Below are positions 45,545-54,701 of a DNA stretch of 64,000 nt, one piece after another. This DNA is from Bedellia somnulentella (Eukaryota > Arthropoda > Insecta > Lepidoptera > Bedelliidae): NCBI GenBank assembly GCA_963576735.1, contig OY755173.1, positions 13,796,873 through 13,860,872 of the forward strand. The letters run 5' to 3'. The first letter of the stretch is position 1. Every line of letters starts with the position of its first letter. Below the pieces are notes generated by a model, which was not told the origin of the DNA, ran no database searches, and saw only the letters and a program-made list of their open reading frames with translations. A program made the position numbers and the translations under genes.

Positions 45545-45712
45545 GTATGTTTAGCTTAATAAAAAGCTTGAAGCAGGTGGCGGGCAAAATCTAATTCACG
45601 TATTTTGTTAGGAAAATAAAACATTGCTTTACGTTTACCATTGTCGCTTTAAAAAACCATTGTCATAATCTATGGCAAATATGAATAAATTTAAATGCCA
45701 AAACTTAGTAGA

Positions 45713-45829
45713 GTAAGCGTAGCCAGAGCTTAAGAATTATAAAATAATCGGCATTTTTTAGTAGCATGGCAAACATATTTAATTCATGGCAATACGGGCT
45801 TTGTGCTATTTAAACCCGATACTGCAGAG
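45713..45829 (-). mobile_element. Decayed SINE-A copy
   Basis: GTAGCCAGAGCTTAAGAATTA and GTGCTATTTAAACCCGATACTGC mark the two ends; the middle is mostly lost. Confidence 0.4.
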
Positions 45830-46060
45830 CTAAGAAAATATGTGAACAAAATAAATTACAAAAGGCATAATCCGTCTACGGTTTTATAAATAACTGATAG
45901 CTGAAGCACCGAGCAGAGGCACGCGTTGAGTATGCGTCACTGCGCAAACACATTCTCTTGCTCCGACCTATAATGTTATACCTATTATAGTGCGTTGTAC
46001 AGTATTATCGTTTGCTCATGGTGGCGACTAAACCATACACTATATTATTTAGCTTTGTTC

Positions 46061-46229
46061 AAAGTGCTAACAGACGATCGAACATGTACGGCGCGCACCA
46101 TCGCACCGTGCACCGCAAGCGCTTCGAACGTGCGTGCGGCGAACCACGCTACACACGTTCGTTTTTGGTACGGCCCGTACCACAAACACTGGTGCGCGCC
46201 GTACATGTTCGAATATCTGTTAGCACTTT
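46061..46229. mobile_element. GC-rich TIR element, ~40-bp inverted termini
   Basis: AAAGTGCTAACAGA, then TCGAACATGTACGGCGCGCA and CCA, is repeated inverted at the other end with ~3 mismatches. The 169-bp element is far richer in GC than its surroundings. Open frames over it on the plus strand are chance. TSD unclear. Confidence 0.7.
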
Positions 46230-46289
46230 TAGTTCACTATGTATGATTGTTCATAAATAAAAGATGTTATTAAAGGAAAGAAAAATTTC

Positions 46290-46362
46290 GACACTGGCGG
46301 GGTTTGAACCCGCGACCTTCGGGTATACGCCCCCGTCGCTCTGCCAACTGAGCTACAGTGTC
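46290..46362 (-). tRNA. tRNA-like gene, left arm (non-canonical anticodon arm)
   Basis: 73 nt on the minus strand. Acceptor GACACTG / CAGTGTC pairs 7 of 7; the D stem GCTC/GAGC with loop AGTTGGCA gives a good box A; the T stem GCGGG/CCCGC with loop TTCAAAC gives box B. The anticodon arm has only four pairs (CGGG/CCCG) and an eight-base loop, GGCGTATA, with no T at the usual position 33. No isotype can be assigned with confidence (CGT if aligned to the left side of the loop). A T5 terminator follows within ~10 bp. Either a pol III-transcribed tRNA-like element or a tRNA pseudogene; an ordinary translating tRNA is unlikely. Confidence 0.5.
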
Positions 46363-46493
46363 AGTTGGCATCAGCGCAATTTCTCTATCCTTTGTTTCTT
46401 TTTTACACGTTCAACGGAGGTAGGAAACGCAAACACTACTTGAACGTGTAAAAAAGAAACAAAGGATAGAGAAATTTCGCGCTGATGCCAACT

Positions 46494-46566
46494 GACACTG
46501 TAGCTCAGTTGGCAGAGCGACGGGGGCGTATACCCGAAGGTCGCGGGTTCAAACCCCGCCAGTGTC
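46494..46566 (+). tRNA. tRNA-like gene, right arm (non-canonical anticodon arm)
   Basis: Same 73-nt sequence as the left-arm unit, on the plus strand, pointing away from it. TTTTT at 46,571-46,575 can end pol III transcription. The acceptor, D and T arms are intact in both units even though the anticodon loop is odd, so either the foldback is recent or the two arms have been kept alike by gene conversion. The frame at 46,371-46,592 on the minus strand is its antisense and is not a protein gene. Confidence 0.5.
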
Positions 46567-46609
46567 AAAATTTTTCTTTCCTTTAATAACATCTTTTATT
46601 TATGAGTAA

Positions 46610-48094
46610 CTAGCTTTTTGCCCGCGACTTCGTCCGCGTGGACTTCATTTTTTGCATCCGGTTTACATTCTAAATAGCGAAACACTATCTCAACGACTGT
46701 TTTTTAAATTTAAATTCCCGCGGGCGTTGTAAAGGATATAAAGGACATTGAGGCTTTTTATGTGATTGTTGGGCGATGCAGTTGGTGACCCATCACTAAC
46801 AACCTTTTCCCCAATCTATTTCCAAAAGTGGATGAATAATTACTATCTCTGAAGCTATGGCTACCCTTTTATGGAATTTATGGCCGTTAGTACATACTCA
46901 TGAATGATTGATAGATGAATTTCATAAATTTATAAAAATGTCATAAATCTCTATATTAACTTTCATTTGCTATTATCAACCTCTTAGGGGTTGAGTTCCG
47001 AAAATTATCTTTTTAATTTTTCATAAGAATCATGAACTAAACCATTTTGTACCAAGTTTCTATGTTCAAAATGAGAATATCTTAGTAAGTACAAATACGA
47101 ATAGTAGTTGGCGCTTCGGCGGCGGCGGCGGATAGTTGGAGAGCTTGCAGCGATTGCTCGGGAATATGGGGATGGTTAGTGGTGGATCAAAGCTAAAAAA
47201 AATATACAAAAAGCTTGAATCACCCGAGATACGAACCCGGAACGATTGATTCATAATAGTTCTAGTTAAATATTCATAGTAGTTCATTCGTTACCGGCGC
47301 TGGCAACTTTTTATTACGCTATATTTTATACTGTCCGCCCTCAGCTTCGCCCATAGAAATCAAAAGAAACCAAACTTAACTATAACAATCTAAACGACGA
47401 ACAAAGCACACTTAACTAACCTAACTAATATTCAGCTTACTGCAAAAAACCTACAATCCAAATCAAAATATGTAGAAATCAAATGCATTACAGTCATAGC
47501 ATTGCACTGTTATCCCGAAAAGATTTCTTCACAATATATATTATATTATATAAAGGATAATATCTTTTGTAGTTGTGGCGTTAAATTTTGGGTTTATATT
47601 CTCTAATAAAGAAGAAATCATACCGCGATGTAGAAAAGTACAGACAGCGCCATCTATTGGTAAACATGCAAACAACGCTTCGCTTTTTTATAAGGTTTCA
47701 GCTGAAAGGCTGAAAATTGCGCTGCTGAAATCCACAAAGTGAGGATGTAGGGAAGTTTCCGGCCCCTGGTTAAAGCGTAAGATATCATCTCACTTCCTCA
47801 GTATCTTAAAAAAAACGTTACAACGTTTTAAAAGACACCCAGCGCCATCTCTCGCATTCCTCAAGAACTAAATATTAACTTGTTTAAAACGACACACAGC
47901 TCAGGCAAACAATATTTTTGTTAACCCTCGGGAATATTATCTTTCCGGGATAAAAGTACTCTTATTATTTAATCTGGACTTATAACTATATATCTGCAAA
48001 ATTTCAAAGCAATCGGTTCAGTAGTGGCGGCGTGAAAGCGGCACAAATAAACAAACAAACAAACTCACTTTCCGATTTATAATCTTAGTATGGA
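46610..48094 (-). mobile_element. Helitron H3, composite, ~1.5 kb
   Basis: On the minus strand it begins TCCATACTAAGATTATAAAT at 48,094 with the GTTTGTTTGTTTATTTG segment, and ends GCGGGCAAAAAGCTAG at 46,610, between A and T. Inside are a SINE-A fragment (46,735-46,895), a CG-rich (GGC)n patch near 47,118-47,132 and a box B-like CCGGGTTCGTATCTCGGG on minus near 47,225. No helicase frame. Confidence 0.65.
46735..46895 (+). mobile_element. SINE-A fragment inside Helitron H3
   Basis: GACATTGAGGCTTTTTATG, GGGCGATGCAGTTGGTGACC, AAGTGGATGAATAATT and TTTATGGCCGTTAGTACAT. 5'-truncated, with the tail replaced. Confidence 0.65.
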
Positions 48095-48099
48095 TAATC

Positions 48100-48795
48100 C
48101 CCACATGAGGAATTCATGAAAAAAACATTAAATTATGTATGATTGTGCTAGAGAGCAGTCAATGTGTAAACTAAATAGATAATCTTAAGAATTCTTGTCT
48201 AGATAGCGAAATATATTGGTGGAAAACTGAGAAAGCCGGGAGGCTTAAATTTCAATTTTAAATTGGGCCGTATCTATATGGTTTATTTATTTATATAGGT
48301 AATCATAAAACATTATAAAATGGCTATACTGTTATATTCTATAAGACAAGTCATATTTGTAACTCATATATTTAATTCCTACCCCTATATAGCCGTGATT
48401 AATTTATTGCATTACACTCTCCCTATTTCACCTTATCCCTTTGACCAAATATGATTTGGCAGAGGCTCTGACTATCCCATACTAGAATTATAGTCGAGGT
48501 GTAACGTTTATCTATTCGTGTTATGGTAATGTGTTGAAATTACATGCATGCAAAGTAGATTCATTGTTCTAAATCCGCTATGATGCAAATTCGTAGCTTC
48601 GAATATCCAACCTCTTTTGTGACGCTTATGGGCAGAACGCTAATTTAAAACGATTATCTATATTATAGATGTAACCGAGAAAGTAGACAATAACGCGTTT
48701 AAAGTTTTCTTGCACTACTATGATATTTGTGAATGCGTATGGAGAATTATTGTTGCTGTTAAAATTATTTACTAGCTGCCCATAAATATCGTTTG
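48100..48795. other. No gene or repeat recognised
   Basis: AT-rich. A plus-strand frame after a TTTATTTATTTATATAG acceptor-like tract at ~48,280 stays open ~50 codons but has an AT-driven composition and no donor. Confidence 0.3.
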
Positions 48796-48800
48796 AACAC

Positions 48801-49040
48801 GTCTTTTATATCCTTTAGGATAGTCAGATACTATTGATCGCCATTTTGTACGATCCTGATAAATCTCTTTTGCTTCTCCTGCATTCACATATTTCTTATA
48901 CATGGCACATACATACATACATATACTCACGCCATTATTTTCCATTGGGGTAGGCAGAGACTATTGATCGCCATTTTGTACGATCCTGGCAAACCTCACT
49001 AGTGTTGTTTACATACATCAAACTTTTCATACAAGCCCAT
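48801..49040 (-). mobile_element. Two RTE-2 3' ends in tandem
   Basis: The left piece (48,801-48,904) reads GATAGTCAGATACTATTGATCG and ACGATCCTGATAAATCTC. The right piece (48,906-49,040) starts again with the (TACA)n tail, CTCACGCCATTATTTTCC and GATCCTGGCAAACCTCAC. Two 5'-truncated insertions, or one into the other's tail. Confidence 0.7.
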
Positions 49041-49274
49041 ACATTGTGTAATTCATATAAATGTGAAATGAAATACTTCTTACGATCGAGTATTTTAGGA
49101 ATTTAATATAATAGTTAGCGTTTCTCTAAGGTTTCAGAATCAATAAATTCTTCTGCGTAAAATAAACAAATTATTATAAAATTGAAACATTTCAAAACGA
49201 AATTGCGACATCAAGAAAGACTTTTTCATAATTTTTAATATTATATATATTTCTTTATGAAAAAACGATGAATG

Positions 49275-49370
49275 TAAATGAAGCTAGAGAGGTTTACTAG
49301 GAGCGTACAATGTTTCTGCCTACCCCAATGGGTAATAATGGCGTGAGTATATGTATGTCTGTATATGTTT
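49275..49370 (+). mobile_element. RTE-2 3' end, 5'-truncated
   Basis: AATGAAGCTAGAGAGGTTTA, CTGCCTACCCCAATGGGTAA and TAATGGCGTGAGTATATG with a degenerate tail. Opposite orientation to the pair at 48.8-49.0 kb. Confidence 0.75.
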
Positions 49371-49622
49371 TTTACGGTAACCATTTTTTATCATGAGTTT
49401 TATTAACATGAGTAGTCATCATAATCTTTTCATCCTGCCTTATGATGAGCTGGCTCGAGACAGCAAACAAAGCTATCTTCAGTATGACAAGTGCGGATGC
49501 TGCTTGTATTCTCATGTTATCACAACAGCAAACCGGCTAATATAATAGTGGGCTTAACTTCATGTATTTAGATAGGATATGTTTGGCTGAGACGGCGTAT
49601 ATTTCAAAACAATATTCAACTA

Positions 49623-49891
49623 AAAAGCCGTGTAGTGTCGGCTTTGCCGTGTAGTGTCGGCTTAGAATAGCACTACCCCGTTTCTACCGATGGGTGTACG
49701 TAAGAGGCGACTAACGGTATTGGGGCTTTTAAGGGATTTTTGGGCGATGCGGCTGAAGACCCATCACCAACAACCTTTAGATTGCCATCTTTTTCCCACT
49801 TAACTTTCCAAAAGTGGCGGAGGAATTTTTAATTCCTTAGCTCTGGCTACCCCTTCTAGGGATTTATAGCCGTGAGTATATGTATGTATGT
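49623..49891 (+). mobile_element. SINE-A copy with duplicated head, 12-bp TSD
   Basis: AATATTCAACTA at 49,611-49,622 and 49,892-49,903 is the duplication. GCCGTGTAGTGTCGGCTT occurs twice in a row (49,627 and 49,646) before the rest of the copy, so the extra head lies inside the inserted unit. Confidence 0.9.
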
Positions 49892-49949
49892 AATATTCAA
49901 CTAGTCTTCTATGCGTGGTTCATTTATATTTTAACCGTAAATTCGATTA

Positions 49950-50130
49950 CTCATGTCACGCTATTGAAACCCATTGGGTTTACTAAGTAGGCAGAAACAT
50001 CGATTTCCAAATAGTATGGATCCTAACAAACCTCAAATTTAATCTACATTCATTAATCTTTATGTGTGTTCTTTTATTGTTTACACTTTGTACACTGTCT
50101 ATTTGGCCATATTTCCACCCTTTGTTTGTA
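49950..50130 (-). mobile_element. Decayed RTE-2 3' end
   Basis: CACGCTATTGAAACCCATTGG, GTAGGCAGAAACATCG and GTTCTTTTATTGTTTACAC are weak matches. Confidence 0.45.
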
Positions 50131-50214
50131 CGTATTAAATGTTAGTTGAACAAGATTAAAATATATTACCTAATTTTTGCTAAAAAAGAGCCAGTTTCTT
50201 TTTATTGAGAAAAT

Positions 50215-50315
50215 GTTTATGATGAGAGAGGTTTGCCAGGATCGTACAAAAAGGCGATCGATGGTCTCTGCCTATCTCAATTTGAAATAATCGCGTGAGT
50301 ATATATGTTTATGAT
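50215..50315 (+). mobile_element. RTE-2 3' end, 5'-truncated
   Basis: GAGAGAGGTTTGCCAGGATC, AAAAAGGCGATCGATGGTCTC and ATAATCGCGTGAGTATATATG. Confidence 0.7.
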
Positions 50316-50621
50316 TGGCTGCCAGTACCCTCTTTAATTAAATAAACTTGTTAGATATGCAGTAGGTTGGACCATCGCTTTACTTTGACCATAATGTGCC
50401 TATGAATCTTCTTTTATAAACCCTTTGAATATTTTTTTACCATGATTAAAATTTATGTATGAGTATAGAACCTGCATATTCCTTAGTAGCTTTGTTAAAT
50501 TTTTTCATACCTGGAATTCCTACTCGTTGAAAAATTGTTTATTATTATTTACATTCACAATATAATTTATGATTAATAGAATGCATAACTAAAACTATAA
50601 ATATAATTATAAATTAGAATT

Positions 50622-50868
50622 TGCCGTGCAGTGTCGGTTTAGAATAGCACTACCCCATTTCTTCCGGTGGGTGTACGTAAGAGGCGACTAACGGTATGGG
50701 GCTATTAAGGGATTTTTGGACGATGCGGTTGGAGACCCATCACCAACAACCTTTATTTTTACTATCTTTTCCCCACTCAAATTTCCAAAAAAGGCTGAGG
50801 AATTTCTAATTCTTTAGCTCTGGCTACCCCTTCCTGGGATTTATAGCCGTAAGTATATGTATGTATGT
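50622..50868 (+). mobile_element. SINE-A copy, full length
   Basis: Plus strand, ACGG subfamily. The head reads GCCGTGCAGTGTCGG and the tail GCCGTAAGTATATGTATG, each with a single change. Confidence 0.85.
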
Positions 50869-51231
50869 ATAAAATAGAACAGCATTATGCAACACTAATC
50901 AATACTAAAAGTTTTCTAAGCACAACCTTTTATTTGTTTTAGGTAGACTCAACATGTCTAATCATTGACGTATAAAATAATGACACCGTGTACAAAAATG
51001 GACACTCATTTAATTTATTATATAACAAAAGGAACATCAATAACGTAGATTGTTAACATAACCTCTTTAAAACAACTTCTTTGTTATAAAACAAAATATG
51101 GATTATTATTACGCAGCAACAGTGTAAAGAAAGACAATGAAAGCTAGGGTAAGCAAGACATGTTCCACACGTGCTATTTTTAGTGAAAGTTTGCAATAAA
51201 AACCTAGCAGGATGTTGCCTTTATGACTCAC

Positions 51232-51336
51232 CTGTAATGATGGTGATAGCTAAGGTTGCCAGCTTAAGTATGAGGCACAGCATTTTAAGCAGAATTGGAC
51301 ACCGAGACATGGGTGACGGTTGTTATGAATTAATTA
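51232..51336 (-). CDS. Candidate exon with start codon: hydrophobic N-terminus, unknown gene
   Basis: On the minus strand TTTTTTTATCCAG forms a good acceptor ending at 51,337, and GTGAGT at 51,231-51,226 a consensus donor. The exon carries 26 bp of leader, then ATG at 51,310 and 26 codons plus one base (phase 1). The peptide starts MSRCPILLKMLCLILK and continues with LATLAITIIT: about 22 non-polar residues after a short basic start, as in a signal peptide or first membrane helix. A four-helix MARVEL-type membrane protein would fit but is not shown. The next exon, below 51,226, was not found. Coordinates include the leader. Confidence 0.45.
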
Positions 51337-51374
51337 CTGGATAAAAAAATATTTTTTAAACACAGAATTGAAAG

Positions 51375-51618
51375 GGGCGTGTAGTGTCGGCTTAGAATAG
51401 CACTGCCCCATTTCTTCCGGTGGGTGTACGTAAGAGGCGACTAACGGTATTGGGGCTTTTAAGTGATTTTCGGGCAATGGGGTTGGAGACCCATCACCAA
51501 CAGCCTTTATTTTACTTTCTTTACCCCACTCAATTTACCAAAAGTGGCTCAGGAATTTCTAATTCCTTAGCTCTGGCTACCCCTTCTACGGATTTATAGC
51601 TGTGAGTATATGTATTTA
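51375..51618 (+). mobile_element. SINE-A copy, full length
   Basis: Plus strand, ACGG subfamily. The middle block reads GGGCAATGGGGTTGGAGACC, mutated from GCGATGCGG. It lies just upstream (on the minus strand) of the candidate exon at 51,232. Confidence 0.85.
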
Positions 51619-51857
51619 TTTTAAGACCCGTCATGTCAATCAGTACTGTTGTTGGATTGGATGTCATCTAACCACAGAGAGTAGAGTAAAAAAACCTCTA
51701 CAAAACTACAACCCGACTAAGTAAAAAGGGTTAAAAAGGAAACAATTAAGCATTTCAGATATATATTCAGTTATATAAACGTGGAATAATGGTCATGGTA
51801 GAACAGTGGTTGCTAGTTTTTACCACAATGATGAGAAGCTCTACTTTTAGCATTGTA

Positions 51858-52014
51858 CATACATACATATACACACGGCCATAAATCCCAAAAAGGGGTA
51901 GCCAGAGCTTCAGAGCCAGAAACTCCTCAGCCACATTAGAAAGTTGATAGGGGACAAGCTGGTAGCAATAAAGTATCATTGGTGATAGGTCTCCAGCCGC
52001 ATCGCCCAAAAACG
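51858..52014 (-). mobile_element. SINE-A copy, 5'-truncated, AAAAAGGGG variant
   Basis: Tail, ATCCCAAAAAGGGGTAGCC, CAAGCTGGTAGCAATAAAGT and CATCGCCCAAAAACG. It stops there. Confidence 0.75.
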
Positions 52015-52103
52015 TTAGCATTATATGTGCGAAAATTGGAATTTTATAACGGCTGGGGTTTAATGCTAGGGAGCTTAGTAATACATAGACCCGGAGAACG
52101 GCC

Positions 52104-52256
52104 CCCTGATTATGTATCTTTAGCGACCGTCGATCGTGTCGCAAGTTGCAAGATTATCGCTGTCAATGTCAGAAAATAGTATGCATTTGACAGTTTTGAC
52201 AGCGACAATATTGCAACTTGCCACACAATCGTGGTTGCGAAAGATATAGATCAGGG
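52104..52256. mobile_element. Palindromic MITE, ~153 bp
   Basis: CCCTGAT at both ends (inverted), then TCTTTAGCGACC, GATCGTGTCGCAAGTTGCAA and ATTATCGCTGTCAA, form long imperfect inverted arms that meet near 52,180. Almost the whole element is hairpin. Confidence 0.7.
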
Positions 52257-52356
52257 CGCGGGTTTTATATTCAGCTTCAAGCAAACTTAAATTAATCGTA
52301 GAATTATATGTAACTGCGGATATATGTTTGCCTTTGAGTAGCTTAATCTGTGTAAT

Positions 52357-52567
52357 TTATTTGTGGTAAAGAAATACTACTATAAATGGGATGTTAATCA
52401 CACAATCATATAACATCTCTAGTAACATTTTTCGCACCCACAGACTAAGTGATTCTCTTTCATCTAGTGACATTATTGTGCCACCAGTCGTAGCGTAAAC
52501 CTCTAACACTGTAATCGTTGGCAATATAAATAGACATATTAAAGTCGCTTTAAAGTCGTTCATGTAT
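52357..52567 (-). CDS. Weak candidate 3' exon, hydrophobic product
   Basis: On the minus strand CTCTTTTCCATAG (AG at 52,569-52,568) is a plausible acceptor. From 52,567 one base completes a codon, then 69 codons run to a TAA at 52,357, with AATAAA overlapping the stop. The product has two non-polar stretches, ATLICLFILPTITVLEVYA near the start and IPFIVVFLYHK at the very end, with a charged segment (MSLDERESLSLWVRKM) between. It would end a minus-strand gene lying upstream of, and separate from, the start exon at 51,310. It could also be chance in AT-rich DNA. Family unknown. Confidence 0.3.
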
Positions 52568-52805
52568 CTATGGAAAAGAGCGTTTATTGAGCCAAGAACA
52601 AACAAAGAAACAAATTAATATATTAGATTGTGAACTAGTTTTATTCTGCACAATAATGCTGGCAACCCTAACGGTACTAGGCAGGTCCGGGCTGAGCACT
52701 AAAAGACGAGCATGATAATAGGCAGGTGACGGGTGAATCATGCAAAGCAAAGCTGAGGTATAGATTTTGCATATCCTTACGTCAGACTGCCTTAGAAAGT
52801 ATAGA

Positions 52806-53022
52806 GTTACAAATAATAAATAATAACAAATAAATATATATACAGACATATTATACACAGATCAAGTTAGCCCCAAACTAAGTAAGACTAATATACAAAT
52901 AACACCTAAGACTAAAAAACAATCATTTATGCTCATCACATAAATGTTGCTCTCAGCGGAGATTGAACCCGCAACCTCGGGACCGAGAAACTAGTCAACT
53001 ATCCACTCGGCCACTAACTTTT
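52806..53022 (-). mobile_element. SINE-D, tRNA-derived
   Basis: The minus-strand head has a textbook box A (TAGTGGCCGAGTGG) and box B (GGTTCAATCTCC) at tRNA-like spacing, then a body with TAGTCTTAGGTG and GGGGCTAACTTGATCTGTG and a TTATTATTTATT tail near 52,806. Only copy seen here; the class is clear from the head. Confidence 0.75.
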
Positions 53023-53042
53023 ACACCAAACTGTACCAAAAA

Positions 53043-53115
53043 GAATCGGCTTAGAATAACAATACCTTCGCTTTACCCGAGTGTAGTAAAAAGCGACCGG
53101 TTAATATGATGTCTT
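53043..53115 (+). mobile_element. Decayed SINE-A head
   Basis: AATCGGCTTAGAATAACAATACC, AAAAGCGACCGG only. Confidence 0.35.
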
Positions 53116-53344
53116 TTAGGTTTGTTTGAAGAAATCAACTAACTCACATGGACCGATTACTTCCTCTGAATTTTCTTCAGCAGTCTGAGGTTCATAGTAA
53201 ACTGGTACAACAAGGACTTATAAATTGATGCGATTTGTATACAAATACAATCAGTGTGTGATGACGTAACGTTGTCAGAGGCAGAAGTATGTTCCTCGAA
53301 CTGATGAGTCATAGGTTTTCTGTTAGGAACTGATAAAGGAAATA

Positions 53345-53435
53345 TTGCCTTCGAGGCGAGGCTATAAATACCAAAAGTTGGGAGGCAAGATCTTCTAAAT
53401 AAGAAATTCTAAGTCACTTTTGAAAGTTGAAGAAT
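53345..53435 (-). mobile_element. Decayed SINE-A 3' end
   Basis: CGAGGCTATAAATACCAAAA, GGAGGCAAGATCTTC and AAGTCACTTTTGAAAGTTGA. Confidence 0.4.
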
Positions 53436-53564
53436 GATGAATAAAAATATAACGAAAAGAATAAAAAGCTTTTATTTTTTTAACACTAGTTTCAATTGCA
53501 GGAGGACCATTATCAAAACTACATTTTAATATATTTCCATTTTTGAAAAATGTAGAAAAATAAA

Positions 53565-53670
53565 TGTTTAGATGGTTTGGCAGACAGTGGAATAGATGAT
53601 AGTAAATAAGTGAAAGAGATTTATAGAGGACGACCACAGAGGTCATATTTAGATCAAATGGAGAATATGC
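53565..53670 (+). mobile_element. RTE-2 coding-region fragment
   Basis: GATGATAGTAAATAAGTGAA, AGAGATTTATAGAGGACGACC and CAGAGGTCATATTTAGATCA match the last codons of RTE-2 (compare minus strand at 56,710-56,815), with the tail missing. Confidence 0.5.
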
Positions 53671-53897
53671 TAAAGTGAAAAGAAGGTTGATAATTAATTA
53701 TAATAAAGTCATATAATAGATGATCAAATTCACATAAAAAATATGCTTATTCTTCTTATTTAATTAAGAATAGATAATTATTTTTGCACATCTTAACAAA
53801 TAAATATTTATCAAATTCCAATTTTACAATGACCGGTCTTATCAGTAAAAGCGCTTGGCTTGAGGCTTCCACTGCAGGGCTTGAACCAAAGTCATTA

Positions 53898-54079
53898 AGA
53901 GCTTATTCCATTTGTCTGAATGAAGACGTCTGAAAGCCACAGAATCTGAATTCAGACTAGTAGAATAACGTTCAGAACGCTAGAAATGAAATTTGTGTAG
54001 TGGAATAACAAGCGTCTGCGGCAGTAACTTCGAAGGTCGTCTGAATTCAGCAACGACAAAGTGTAATGGAATAAGCTCT
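53898..54079. mobile_element. TTA-flanked MITE, 182 bp
   Basis: 13-bp inverted termini AGAGCTTATTCCA / TGGAATAAGCTCT, flanked by TTA at 53,895-53,897 and 54,080-54,082 (Harbinger-style). Inside, GTCTGAATTCAG-like motifs recur on both strands. A short relative interrupts SINE-B at 22,189-22,255. Confidence 0.75.
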
Positions 54080-54344
54080 TTAGTTAGACCTCTTATTGTG
54101 GGAAGCAACAAGAATCTTAATACATAAGCGCCATGTAAATGCAGTTAACTAATTCATGCGATTTCTTTAGTTAGTCATACAATGTTTTGTATGGCTAATA
54201 TCTGAGAAACCGTTACAATATTCTTAGAAACGATTGTAAATATCAACATTGATTGACTCATACAAATCTATTCATCATTCAACGCTCTTACATACAAAAG
54301 ATCGTGATTGCCCATATGAGTTACTCCATAGATCCTTAAACCCT

Positions 54345-54506
54345 AATACACACTAAGCCTGCCGGGCCGCCGATATTGCCCGGCGACACAATCCGGCGGC
54401 CTGTGTTAAAAGAGTCATGTCTTACTTTTGTATGAAAACTATACCGCCGCTAAAAAGTTGCCTGAATATGTTGGCTGCCCGGCGGCGGGCTCAGTATGTA
54501 ATGCGC
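54345..54506. mobile_element. GC-rich imperfect TIR element
   Basis: TAATACACACTAAGCCTGCCGGGCC at the left and an inverted, imperfect match ending GGCGGGCTCAGTATGTAATG at the right, ~160 bp. GCCGGCGG-rich arms stand out against the AT-rich surroundings. TSD not clear. Confidence 0.5.
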
Positions 54507-54701
54507 TTAACGCAGACGAAAACATCCCTTCCTACACTTCAGTTATATAATTCAAATTTACAGAATATGTAAAATAGTTCGTCTCTATGTGGTATGGTAT
54601 AAATTGGTTGTATGGTGAATTCAAATCACGTAAAAAATAGCCTTATCAGGGAATGATTATAATAATGAATAAATCTAATACTGTTTCATTTAATTCGTTG
54701 T

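Larger units (their letters stand above)
46251..46605. mobile_element. Foldback element carrying two divergent tRNA-like genes
   Basis: Arms 46,251-46,414 and 46,440-46,605 are nearly perfect inverted copies (differing by ~2 bp near the GCGCAATTTC segment), around a 25-bp centre. Each arm holds a complete 73-nt tRNA-like unit, a T5 tract and AAAGGAAAG / TAATAACATC flanks. A solo relative is at 427-496. Only 4 bp separate the right arm from the 3' CTAG end of the Helitron at 46,610. Confidence 0.85.

Noticed and set aside
46371..46592. A 73-codon minus-strand frame containing AGFEPATFG-type residues
   Set aside because: It is the antisense of the right tRNA-like unit. Such peptides are a known artefact of translating tRNA genes.
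50925..50974. Acceptor-like TTTTATTTGTTTTAG followed by ten codons and a stop, in phase 0 with the exon at 45,488
   Set aside because: A third exon of ten codons ending the product at 57 residues is possible but too short to separate from chance.
54345..54506. GC-rich block as a CpG-island promoter
   Set aside because: The composition is explained by GCCGGCGG-rich inverted arms of a TIR element; no initiator or exon follows.
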